Shown: piece after piece, positions 48,520 to 59,703 of the stretch
How positions within the stretch are numbered: position 1 is the first letter of the stretch
Layout: every line of letters begins with the position of its first letter
From: Diospyros lotus
Taxonomy: Eukaryota > Streptophyta > Magnoliopsida > Ericales > Ebenaceae
Direction of reading: 5' to 3'
Assembly: GCF_014633365.1 (NCBI RefSeq)
Contig: NC_068347.1
Span: 31,910,116-31,974,115 of the forward strand
DNA length: 64,000 bases
The notes under the pieces: model-generated
What the model saw: the letters and a program-made list of their open reading frames with translations, nothing else
Database searches by the model: none
Told to the model about the DNA's origin: nothing
Position numbers and translations under genes: made by a program

Positions 48520-48675
48520 ATCACGAGTGGGGCAATGGATTGGTCCCGTGTAGAATTTTCCAAGGAAGAGAGGCGGAGAAGTTGACAAAAGATAGGATTA
48601 TTAATAAAGATAGATGAGTTTTCTGACCTCATAACCGAGTGAACTATCTCCAGTAAGATTAATACTATTATTATT

Positions 48676-51285
48676 ATGGCGGCTGAAGAAGCTGGCAGCC
48701 ATGGCTACACAGAGGATGGAACTGTGGATCTCAATGGCAACCCTGTCCTTAGTTCCAAGAGAGGCCGATGGAAGGCTTGCTCCTTTGTTGTTGGTACTTC
48801 CTCTGCCTCTCTCTCTCTCTCAACAACAAGAAGATCAAGAAGCTAGCTAGCTAACCAGCAGAGCTTGAATCTGCTACGTACTATGGCTTCATCCACATTT
48901 CTGGGTGTTACATATATTGTTGGGAGGAACAATCGATCCCGTACGCAGAGTTATGTTTTATATATAACAAGTCTCATTTTCCGATCAATCGAACACAACT
49001 GTACTGACCACACTTCTGCAGTGTCTCATGGACACCGTAATCAAAACTTTGGCGGAGTCGCCTGTACACACAATAAACCCTCAATTAGACGCTTTTGTCT
49101 CCTGTGTCGAATTCGGGTTGATGGAAGATTGTGACTTATGAGTCACTCCCCGATTCATTAACTAAAGCAAGACAATACCAAATTTTTTGACTGCATCCTT
49201 TGTGTGTGTGTGTGTGCGCGCTCGCGCGCGCGAACCATAAAGAGATTATTTTTCATCTTCCATGGAAGCCACTAATGGTTTCTTCTCTTCTCCATCCAAA
49301 ATTGTATTTGTTTTTGTTTCAGTGTACGAGGTGTTTGAGAGGATGGCGTACTATGGCATATCATCAAACCTGATAATTTACCTGACGAAGAAGCTGCATC
49401 AGGGCACTGTCTCCGCCGCCAACAATGTCACCAACTGGGTCGGCACCGTCTGGATCACTCCGATCATCGGCGCCTATGTTGCCGACGCCCATCTCGGCCG
49501 CTACTGGACCTTCCTCATCGCATCAGCAATTTATCTTTCCGGTATGTCAGTCCTAACGTTGGCAGTTTCAGTCCCCGGACTAAAACCGCCTCAATGCTCG
49601 GCCGCCGCCGTCCAATCCGGCGACTGCAAGAAGGCCTCAACGCTTCAACGAGCAGTGTTTTACGGCGCACTCTACACGCTGGCCGTCGGCACCGGCGGGA
49701 CGAAGCCCAACATCTCGACCATCGGAGCAGACCAGTTCGACGAGTTCGAGCCCAAGGAGAAGGCTCATAAGCTTTCCTTCTTCAACTGGTGGATGTTCAG
49801 CATATTCACCGGCACGCTCTTCGCCAACACAGTTCTTGTGTACATACAGGATAATGTGGGGTGGACTTTGGGATATGGGCTTCCCACCGCCGGCCTGGCC
49901 GTGTCGATTTTGATCTTCCTGGCCGGCACGCCCTTCTACCGGCACCGGGTGCCCACCGGAAGTCCCTTCACGAGGATGGCGAAGGTCATTGTCGCTGCCG
50001 CGAGGAAGTGGAAAGTGCCGGTTCCCGGCGATCCCAAAGAACTCTTCGAACTGAACTTGGAAGGGTACGCCAAGAAAGGAAAGTTTAGGATTGATTCCAC
50101 GCCCACCTTGAGGTTTGTTTCAGCTCATATGAATTTAATTTCAATGCACCCAAGATGTTTGACATATTGCCACAATGAAGCCGGTTGTCATGCTTTTGGC
50201 CAGTATTATCCCGTTGCTACCATCCTTGTCGTTATGTTAAAGGATATTCTGAGTTCAAATCTTAATTTTATTATAGGGGTATCACTTTTACCAATCTTTC
50301 TGTAAATAGCTCTGTTCTACAACTACATAATAATTCATTCAAAACAGAACACATTTCATTACATTGAGTCCCATGTTTCTCCTAATAGATGTTCTTCTGC
50401 AGGTTCCTCAGCAAAGCCAGTGTAAGAACAGGTTCTACAAGTCCATGGATGCTCTGCTCAGTTACTCAAGTGGAGGAGACAAAGCAGATGCTGAGAATGA
50501 TACCGATCCTAGTCGCGACATTCGTTCCAAGCACAATGATCGCGCAAATAAACACCCTTTTCGTCAAACAAGGCACCACACTCGAAAGAAATGTTGGCGG
50601 CTTCAAAATTCCCCCGGCCAGTCTAGCCGGATTTGTGACAATCTCCATGCTTGTCTGTACGGTGATCTATGACCAGTACTTCGTGAAGATGATGAAAAAA
50701 TGGACACAGAATCCCAGAGGAATCAGTCTGCTTCAGAGAATGGGGATTGGATTAGTCCTCCACATCATCATCATGCTAATTGCATCTCTAATGGAAAGGT
50801 ACAGACTAAGGGTGGCCAAGGATCATGGTGTGGTTGCAAGTGGAGGACAAGTTCCTCTAACCATATTCATCTTACTCCCTCAGTTTGTGCTCATGGGAAC
50901 GGCTGATGCATTTCTAGAGACGGCAAAGATTGAGTTTTTCTATGATCAAGCACCTGAGAGCATGAAGAGTCTCGGAACATCCTATTCGATGACTACGCTA
51001 GGAGTTGGGAACTTCCTCAGCAGCTTCCTTCTTTCAACTGTTGCTCACATCACAGAGAAGCATGGTCACAGAGGGTGGATTCTGAATAACCTCAATGCTT
51101 CTCACCTCGACTACTACTACGCGTTTTTCTGTATTCTTAACATCTTGAATTTCGTTTTCTTCATGGTAGTGACCAAGTACTACGTCTACAAGGCTGAAGT
51201 TTCCCATTCAATGGAAGTTCTTAGACAAGAATTGGGTGGACCAGCGCAGACGGTACCCGTCCAACCGCAGCCTGCTGGCTCTTAA
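48676..51285 (+). CDS. NPF5-type proton-coupled nitrate/peptide transporter
   Basis: Exons 48676-48793, 49323-50112 and 50403-51285 give 596 residues, normal for the NPF/PTR family (MFS fold, 12 membrane segments). Family motifs are clear: GYTEDGTVDL N-terminus, the proton-coupling ExxER motif (EVFER, residues 42-46), ISSNLIIYL, NNVTNWVGTVWITPIIGAYVAD, GTGGTKPN, FFNWWMFS, and the C-terminal blocks GFKIPPASL, FFYDQAPESMKSLG and HGHRGWILNNLN. The wording is closest to NPF5.1/5.2-type proteins as I remember them. By family it is an H+ symporter in plasma or vacuolar membrane, and the substrate cannot be read from sequence. The residue just before YEVFER is Val, where family members usually have Gly. 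Exon 1 has a second upstream copy (46928-47045) that would also splice in frame. Confidence 0.93.
49199..49233. repeat. TG/CG microsatellite in NPF intron 1
   Basis: TGTGTG units pass into GCGCGCTCGCGCGCGCG just upstream of exon 2. It is a potential Z-DNA-forming tract. Confidence 0.85.
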
Positions 51286-51477
51286 GTTGTCTTCAGTCAA
51301 ATTGCTCCAATAAAGCTATTATGTATTTTGATATTTAACAAAATATAATTTTAGTAAAATTATTTTTAGTATATTTAAATTTCCTAATGAATTTTTGATA
51401 TATCTTATGGTGGTAAATATATTTTAAGTATTATAGTATTTTATGTATCAAAACGAACTAATTTTTTTTTATTTTTC

Positions 51478-52420
51478 TAAAAATCTAGACTAAGAGTCGA
51501 CTTTCGATGAGAGACAATCGACTGTGGATGTTCATCAGTCGACATAGTCAAACATTATTTATGCAGACTCAAAATAACCGAGAGTGGATTTTGGCCAGTC
51601 GACTGTAGGCCAGTGAGAATCGACTATCTGTGAGAAGTCGACTGTGGGTTCAGCGAGAGTCGACTGTCGACAGCAAAAGTCGACTATGGGTGTCGCGGAG
51701 TTGACTGCCTATTAAAACAGTTGATTGCTAGACTCCAATAGTTGAATTTTTCAACCGTTTAAAGATCCGTTGGAAGCTCCATTATAAATATCAAAATGAG
51801 AAATTTGGAGAAGCCTAATGCACAATCAAGATCCATCACTCTAAAGCACATCCAAGCTCTCAAGCACTCAAGAAAAATAATCTAAGGTTGAAGCTCAAAG
51901 ATATATCTTTTGGAGCCCAAGACAAAGGATATATTCTCTCCAAATGTGGTAAAAATTGTATTGTTGTATTTGTATATTTGCCTTGTATATTGTTCTTGTA
52001 TTGGTATCCATTTTAATCCAAGTGTGTTGGACATAAGATCGATTATTTGTATTATTGTGGATTGTGAGTGGTATCCTAGAGCCCATTGTAATCTAGGTGC
52101 GTTGTTGTGTTATAATAGTTTTCAGAATGAGGTAAGGGGAAAATCTTGGGGTGTATAAGTTTACTAGGTGATCTTGTGTGGAAACCTAGTTGTGATTTTA
52201 GTGGAACCTCAAAGTGTCGGGTTGACCTTAAGAGAGTGGAGTAGATGTTGGAGACACCGAATCATTATATATCTTATGTTTATATTGTGGTTGTATGTAT
52301 ATTTATATTATTATCATTTTCAAACAACATATATATTTATAACAAGTATATTTTATGTATAAGAAAATTTTAAGAGTTTTAAAATAGAGGAATTGGTTTA
52401 ATAAGTATTTAAATACTCAA
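51478..52420 (+). mobile_element. LTR-like remnant with repeated GTCGACT motifs
   Basis: 51490-51730 holds about ten copies of (A/T)(G/A)TCGACT(G/A)T-like words at irregular spacing. A TATA-like TTATAAATA follows near 51782, and then a stretch ending in phrases such as GTGGAACCTCAAAGTG and GGAGACACCGAATCATTATA that I associate with Copia LTR ends. No internal coding region is attached. Boundaries are uncertain. Confidence 0.5.
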
Positions 52421-52573
52421 TTTACCTCTTCTTGAGTGGCCATTGTATTGCGTAAAGGGACCAACAAGTTGATCCAAGTTACACAGCGACACAGCAAGAT
52501 TTCTACTTGTTCAGATCAGCCAAAAGATTGTTTTGTTCGGTGCATACCATCTATGTTGATGACCAGTTATGGG

Positions 52574-52797
52574 GCAATCTCCATGGATTTCCTCTGTTCA
52601 GAGGGGGTTTACATAAGGTGCGTTCTGTTTTTGGATGAAAAGGCCATGAAATGGTTGCCTTGAAAGCAATAAATCTTTATCAAGATCTTATAATACACGT
52701 CTTGTGCCCAGCAATCTCCATGGATATCCCGTGTCCAGAGGGGGTTTACATAAGGTGCGTCCTGTGTTTGGATGAGAAGGCCATGAAATGGTTGCCC
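52574..52797 (+). repeat. 137-bp tandem duplication with a shared short frame
   Basis: Two copies of GCAATCTCCATGGAT ... GAGGGGGTTTACATAAGGTG ... GGCCATGAAATGGTTGCC start at 52574 and 52711. Both translate to a related peptide (EGVYIRCVL.LDEKAMKWLP). I do not recognise the peptide; it may be a gene fragment moved by transposons. Confidence 0.75.
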
Positions 52798-53138
52798 CGA
52801 GAGCACTATGAGGGTTCGGTTTCATCACTTATAAGTTATTCATTTAGTTTATAAGTTATGTAACTTATTTTTTTTTTTGAAGTGGTTGACATGTTCCAAA
52901 CAAAATTCTAAGAGGCTGTTTGGCTTACTCTTTTTTATTGGAGTTTTTAAGTTAGTTAGTTGTTAGTATAAAAGTTGTGTAGTGTTTAAGTTGATAACAT
53001 ATTTGGATAAATATATTTTTAATTTGTCAGTTAATAATTATGTATTTGATTTGTAAAAATTGATAAGTTATCAAAACTTGACAAAAATAATAAAATAGAC
53101 ATGATGCTAAATAATACAAATAAAATTTATAAAAATAC

Positions 53139-53228
53139 TATGTATAATTTATCTAATATTTAAAAATTAATTTATATTTTTTATAAAAAATATAAATTAA
53201 TTTTTAAATATTAGATAAATTATACATA
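53139..53228. repeat. 90-bp perfect palindrome
   Basis: Checked base by base: 45 bases on each side of the centre (53183/53184) are exact complements. The half-site starts TATGTATAATTTATCTAATA. The next pair outward (53138/53229) mismatches. It is almost pure AT and ends at the target duplication of the adjacent hAT-type element. Confidence 0.95.
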
Positions 53229-53234
53229 CTTATT

Positions 53235-54369
53235 TAGGGGTATGCAATCAGTTATAACCGAACCGAACCGCCCAAAAATTTCTAACCGAACCGAACTGCC
53301 CAGCCTATAATAACCGAACCGAACCGACCCGACCAATCCCACTAACCGAACTAACTGAAAACTAAAACATAGTAACCGAACCGAACCAAGAATCGAAATA
53401 ACCTAGCATACCGAAGAGAAGAGACTGAACAATGAACATCTATTGCCACCGGCCACCAGTTGGCCGGCCGGTGATTCCAATGATCGAAACTGATCATTGG
53501 ATTGCCCCAACCACAGTGATTCATATATCTAAAAATAAGTTTGATCGGACGGTTAATTTTTTGTAAATCTAAAAATCTATAGTTAAAAAACTCACATTTT
53601 TTGAAAAATAGAAGTTGCAGAGCAGAAAACTTACCGAAGGGCGAGCACAGTGGTGCAAATCGGAGGAGAGAGAGATGTACCAGTAGGCGTTGAAGTCGAC
53701 GTTGTTGTGTTGGAGGTCCAAGTTGGTGTCGACGTTAGAGCGGAAGCATCGAAGATGGTTACTTCGACGAAAACAACAGTGTATGTGAAGTTTTAACAGT
53801 GTATCCAATCTCCATATGCACACCTTTGTCTTCGTCTTCGTCTTTGCCATCGCCAGATCTGTGAAGACTCAATCTGGAAGGGGAACGACCCTTCGTCTTC
53901 ACCATTGCCACATCTATGAAGACTCAATCTGTGAAGACTCGATCGGAGTAGAGTCTTCGTTCTTCCCCTCGCAGTATTGTGAACCGAATACTCCGATCGG
54001 AGTATTCACAGACTCGATCGGAGTGGACTCGATCTGTGAAGACGTGAGAGACAGAGATAGATAGAGTGAGAGAGAGATAGAAGAACGAAGAGAAGTACAG
54101 AGACCCATAGGGTGTCGCGCTGGCGTGGAGGAAGGGTTCGGTTCGCACGGGGAGGGGGTTGTGGCCGGTTCGGTTGGGCATTTGCTGCACAACCGTCGAT
54201 TTTTTAAGTATTTTTAGCAAAATAACCGAACCGAATCGAATAACCGATTTTTGAAAAAAAAAAAAAATAATCGAACCGAACCTTTCTTTTTGAAAAATCA
54301 AACCGAACCGACCGAATTTTTCGGTTCGGTTCGGTTAGTTCGGCTTAACCGAACTTTTGCTCACCCCTA
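53235..54369. mobile_element. hAT-type non-autonomous element with CCGAACCGAAC termini
   Basis: Starts TAGGGGTATGC and ends GCTCACCCCTA (reverse complement TAGGGGTGAGC), with multiple ACCGAACCGA words in the left subterminal region and CGGTTCGGTT words in the right one. The flanking 8-mers are TACTTATT (53227-53234) and TACTTGTT (54370-54377), a hAT-length duplication with one change. The interior holds a CCACCGGCCACC...GGCCGG box like that in the Ty3 LTR, repeated GACTCGATCGGAG words and a 22-bp palindrome (53986-54007). No transposase is present. Confidence 0.88.
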
Positions 54370-55016
54370 TACTTGTTAAAAAATATATTAATATAATATA
54401 TATACATCTTTTATTTTTTTTCTTAAAAAATATTACCATTAATATATATACAATATATACACTTACAGGCCGGGGACGCCACCAGCGATGGAGAAGGAGG
54501 CAGCGATCAAGATTGGAGGTGGCGCATGATGGTGACGGCAGTAATAAAGGAGGGTCGACGGTACTCGGCGACTTGTGGCGACAGATCTGGAACCAGACGC
54601 GACGATGGCATGACTTACCAACACGAGTTGCTTGTGATGGCCCAACTGGATGGCGACGACGGCATGGAAGATGGGCAACGATGGCAGTGATGATAATGGC
54701 AAGAGCACAACTTCTGAGAAGATGATGGAAAAAAAAAGCTTTGGGGAGAAGATGTAATAGTAATGAAGGTTATGCATGTAAATATAAACAATATTTGAGG
54801 GCATTTTGATATTTTTTTTAGTCAACCTAGCAGGGTTTTCTAACAAATCTGGGGGATACCAACTTTTGCTAAACGCTGTTATAATAGTTTTTAAGTAAGG
54901 TAGCTTTTAAGTTTATTATTTTTGCCAAACACTTAACCATCAAAAGCTATGTAGTTTATCAGCTGTAAAGTAGCTTATACGCTGTCAAACCGCTAAGCTA
55001 AACAGCCTCTAAGAGG

Positions 55017-56240
55017 ATCTTGTGCTGGTTTGAGTTTTTTTGCGTTGACTGATGAAATTACTTATTTACCTTCAAACAAAACACACATTTTTAACCTATA
55101 TCTTTTTTCTTTCTCTGCCTTCTTTGATCCTGTCGCTGCTAGACCCATCTTTGGTTGCCACCGTTGTTGTCGTTCGTTGCCATTGCCATTTTCGTCGCCC
55201 CAATTGTTCCTACCTTGTTGTTGCCCCAGCCCATCATTCGTCGCCTCCTCTTGTCGTCACCGTTCACCTGCGATTTTGTTCACTATATATATATATGTAT
55301 GTATAACATATATTATATATGTTATAGTTAAATATATGTATATATGTTAACATATATAGATATATATATATTAATGTAAATTAAATTAATATATTTAATA
55401 TTTTTATGTCTTTTATTTGCATTATTCAATATATCTATTTTGGTCTTTTTATCAAGTTTTAATATATTATCACTTTTTTCAAATCAAACATATATCTATT
55501 AATTTATAACTTAAAAATAAATTTATTAAAATACGTTATCAAATTAAATACCATCTAACTTTTAATCTTTACACAACTTAAAACTGCCGAAACAGCCTCT
55601 AAATCTTTATCACAATCTTATTATGCCTGTCTTGTGTCCCGCTTTACAAGAATCAAGGGAGGTTCATATAATAGGATTAAGGCTTGATTTTTTATTGTTG
55701 CTGGCGTTGTTATTTTGCATTGCTAAACAATGCTTAAAGATTGATGTTTCCACAGGAAATATAAACAGGATGGTACTCCCTTCTCAATTCCCTCAAAGTG
55801 AGCCTTGTTTGTCGGTTCTTCTAAATTTGGTAACACCACAAGATCACTTCTTTGTCTAAGAGTTAAAGAGCAAATAATCAAATATGAAACCCCTGACGAA
55901 CAAAACAAAATACTTTCCATTATGTGATACAAGAAACATTTCATATTCCAAAAGTTTCTTTTAGCAACAAAATGTCCCAAGTTTTTACACACACAAAAAA
56001 GTACTAATTTCATTGCCTAGTAGTCTTAAGTACCAAAATTAATACAAACCTCTCTCAACACCCTCCCCGCCCCCAAAAAGATAAAAAACAAAAAATCAAT
56101 GCATGTGCAACAGGACATTCATAAGTAGCCTGAACCCTTCAAAGATCTTGATTGTGCATTGATTGTCATTGAACCAAATACCAGAAGTCATTCAAAGAAT
56201 GACTTGATCTTTTCACTTTAACTTACACAAATACTTGTCA
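55017..56240. other. Intergenic repeats downstream of the unc-13 homolog
   Basis: A GC-rich pyrimidine block (55120-55270) and TA-rich DNA (55285-55400). 55597-55650 (TAAATCTTTATCA, ATCTTAT, GTCTTGTG) resembles 52664-52710, suggesting an old duplication of flanking sequence. The last few hundred bases include the 3' UTR of the unc-13 gene. Confidence 0.5.
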
Positions 56241-59200
56241 TCACCTCCTCTTTGCTAGCTGGAATGTCCTCTTGAGGAACTCATTCGCCGATCTGTCATT
56301 CCTGTGGCACAACACTCTGAGTAACGTATTTGGATCCAATCTGTTCCACCTTCCTGTTGTAGGAGGCATCGGTAGCTTCTGCCCTGCACCAACAATGCCT
56401 ATCCCACTCGCTTCACAAGCCACGATACTGAAATCCTCCACAAGCTGCCCCGTAGACTGCCCCATCAGTGCCACCACCCCCTCCACCATCTCAGCTTCCC
56501 TGTCTACTGTGTCCTCAGATATCAAGCCTTCACCACAGGTGCAAAACACCCGCTTTAGATTGTCGAAGTCATCCGCGATCATCTCATGATCCATCACTGA
56601 GAAGGTTCGGGAAGTGCCCCCTGCCAATAGAACCATCAGGAAGGCCTCAAACGAGGCTTTCATAACTTCTTTGATGGCCAATGGCTGAGCCCTATCAGTC
56701 ACCATGGCACCTAGAAGAGTGAGGTTTTGCTTAAGAATCCGTAGCGCTGGCTTTATCCGAGCATTCTTGACATCAGCAACGTATAGGGTGTCATAGAACA
56801 CAGAGTTAGAGTCAAGGAAGATAAGACGGTAGGCAGCTACTTCCGAGACATGTTGAGTGGCTTCTTGGATCCCTGACCGAGCCATCTCAAAGTATGAGGA
56901 ACTACCAATGTGTCCGGGTTTGTTGAAGCGGCTGTGTGACAAGGGAATGATTCGAGGGGATGTCGACAGAACCTTGTCGAGAGAATGGATTTGGGAAAGA
57001 AGATAATGCAGGGTGTTAAGGCGGATATAGAGACGTTGGGTTCCCCGACTTGTTGAAGGGCGGGGATGGTTACCTTCATTTAATCCACTTAGCGTTGTAT
57101 CATCCACTGTAACAGCACAGGGGCTTGCTCTCTTCCACAGCTTCAGGAATGTCGAGTCCCTGTTGCATCGGGTCAGGGGAGGAAGAGTTGGCATGTAACT
57201 CTGTTTGCATCCTGCAAATGAAAAGAACAGAATCGGCAAGTGAAGTTCTAATCTTTTCTCAATTAGTGAAGATTCAAAAGTTCTTGGCAAAAGTACAGGA
57301 TATTCTGATATAAGAATTGTTACCACAAGAAGCAACAAAGGTGGTATAATCTCGAAACAGATTCTCCAAGCCATCGGCAAGATCGTGAACTAATTCCTCT
57401 GAAATGCCTAATGGAATTTCCAAAAAGGCGTCCACAGTTTCTTTGGCATGTTTCATTAGCTCCACTGATGACTGTGCATATGGCTCAGTTTTGGATTTGG
57501 GGTTCCATGTCTGACAAATTAAGCAAATTTTGGCAAGAAATCAACTCTCAAGGCACTCAAAAGACCTTATCAGGCTAGCAAGATGAACTTACTTCAGTTT
57601 CTTTGGCAGTTTGGAGGCGTTGTTTCCCTATGTTCAGCCTCTCTTGAATCCATTGTTTCAAGAGGTTTACTATGAACGTATCAACTTCATATGGAACCAT
57701 CTCTCGCACAACTGATTTGCCTCCATCTTCACAGTCTACGGAGTCCTCGACCACCATTTGCACCATAGACTTTTCGAGCTTCCCGGCTCTCTGCAACACC
57801 ATGACAGTCTCATTGGTGAGCACCGACACGCCACCCAGATACTGCTTCAGCAGGGTTCCATAGCAATTATGCAGCGTAACGGCTGCAACTCCAGCCGCAA
57901 CCGGGTGCCATTTTTTCAACACAGGGCTGAAGATAATCTTCTCCTTCAAGGCCAACTCTTCTGTCTCTTTGGCTATCTGAAGCAGAGCTTCAGTCACCTC
58001 TTGCACTTCGAAGGTCGTACCATTCACATTTCCATTCTCCAGCAACTTTAATTTGGACATCAACGTCAAACCAAACCGAGCCAAATCAAGCACAAATATA
58101 TACATCTATGATTCAGGAAGAAATTATAAACAAGTATATACATATATATATTACCCTTGTGAATGCAAACTGAAGAGAAGATCTGATATAGTGATCAACC
58201 CGGGAACTGGCTGCTGGGGAATCCTTTGCACCATCCACAGCTCCCTTGTTTTCCACATCTTCTTCCAAAATATTGGTGACTGAGAAAACCAGAGGAAGAA
58301 GGTTTTCCATCAATCCAACCGTACCCCTGTAGAAGGTGCCATGGTAATTGAGCAGCCTCTTCTCCGACCACTTCTTCATGGAGTTCAACACCGACGACAA
58401 CATCTTCACATACAGAGGCTCGCCGTAATCCCCTCTCTTGGCGTCAGCCGCCACCTCGTTGAGCATGGCCAGGGAGGCGGAGAGGAGGTCCGCCTCCACC
58501 TGCCCGGTGACTACGTACTGGTGGAACAAAACCCACGTGAAGCAGAGATTGTGAATGCCCTTGTTGATTCCCAGCATGGACCAGGTCTTCTTCATCAAGT
58601 CCAGCAGCTCGTCGACCTCGTCGAGGACCATGGTTTCGTCCTTCAGATCGAAAATGGCGCGGAGCAGGACGGTGTAGATGTTGACGTTGACGGGGAAGCC
58701 GTCAGCCCACCGGCAGGTGTTGGTGGGGAAGCCGTCGGGGGTCCGCCACGCCAGGGAAACCACGCAGTTGTAGAGCGTCTTCATGATCTCGGAGTTTTTT
58801 CCGGTGTCGATGGGCTTGATCTCGCTTGATCGGACGATCTCCTTGAGGCGCATGGCGAATTGGTTGGATTTATCAAGATGGATCGAAGGGAAGAGGACGA
58901 GGCCAGCTTCCAGGATCTTGAGCTGCCGCATCTGCCATAGATGGTACTCGTTTGTGTCGTTGAATTCCGACGGTTTCAGGTGCCGGAGCAGCTCCAACGG
59001 CAAGATTATCGTTTCCGGTCGCCTTCCCAACTGTTTGTTCATTCGTGCGTCAGATAACACAAATGAAAACAATTCATGGAAAATTAAAATATTCATTCAT
59101 TCCATGCGTGCATATGATTATAAAAATGTTTACTTGGCCAACGAGGGTTCTCATGAGTGTCTTGCGGAGACGGTGATCGCTCTGCTCTGTCACGTTCATC

Positions 59201-59703
59201 TGTTGCCTCATGATCTCGGCAGAGGTCATCGGCCGCCGGGATCTATACTGTGGCACTGTGCTGAAGGCCAAGCCGGGGCTGGAGGCGGTGTGGTGGTGGT
59301 GGGAGTGGTGGGCCGGCGGCGAGAACGGCGACGACCCCATCGAGCTGGTCCGCCGCGATTGTGACCGCCTCAAAATCTTCAACCCCAAAGCCCTCTTTAT
59401 TCTGCTGGGGGCCACGCCAGCGCCCTTCTTCGGAGACCCCCCTCCCTCCCCTCCGCCGCCCTCCGAAGGGTAGTAGCTGAGCGCGTGCCGCCCCCCGAAG
59501 CCCGGCGCCGACCGGCATGCCGTGAAGAAGATCTCGTAGGCTGTGTCCCGGAGGTCATCCAGGTCGATGCCGTCGAGCTTGGCGAAGGGCCAGGGGAGGT
59601 CGGCGGTGGCGACGGAGGTAGCAGCAGCCCCGTCGGAGGGGTCAACTACGTGGTGTTGAGAGGTTTCGGCCGCCATCGACTCAGGATGAGTCTGGTGGCC
59701 CAT
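56241..59703 (-). CDS. Plant protein unc-13 homolog (DUF810, MHD1/MHD2)
   Basis: Five exons on the minus strand: 59703-59134, 59030-58155, 58045-57593, 57510-57324 and 57211-56241, giving 1018 residues (Arabidopsis At2g33420 is about 1040). The N-terminus has the family block PWPFAKLDGIDLDDLRDTAYE, followed by TACRSAPGFGGR and a His/Ser-rich linker. The middle has LYNCVVSLAWRTPDGFP, and the later blocks are KKWHPVAAGVAAVTLHNCYG, CEDGGKSVVREMVPYEVD, LPPLTRCNRDS, NHPRPSTSRGTQRLYIRLNT, RIKPALRILKQNLTLL, VMKASFEAFLMVLLAGG and LPMPPTTGRWNR. Munc13-homology proteins act in vesicle priming and exocytosis; the plant member PATROL1 controls delivery of a proton pump to the plasma membrane. The start of exon 3 is uncertain: 58045 fits remembered homologs, but an in-frame acceptor at 58105 would add 20 residues. 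Introns are otherwise GT-AG. Confidence 0.93.

Larger units (their letters stand above)
52916..55007. mobile_element. TIR element interrupted by a nested hAT-type element
   Basis: The left end CTGTTTGGCTTA and the right end TAAGCTAAACAGCC are inverted repeats. TCTAAGAGG occurs immediately outside both ends (52907-52915 and 55008-55016), a perfect 9-bp duplication; an 8-bp reading is also possible, so hAT or Mutator type cannot be decided. The interior is AT-rich and includes the 90-bp palindrome at 53139-53228 and the nested element at 53235-54369. A related right end without a partner lies at about 55500-55597. Confidence 0.78.

Noticed and set aside
58341..58829. 162-residue plus-strand frame
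   Set aside because: It is antisense to exon 2 of the unc-13 homolog.
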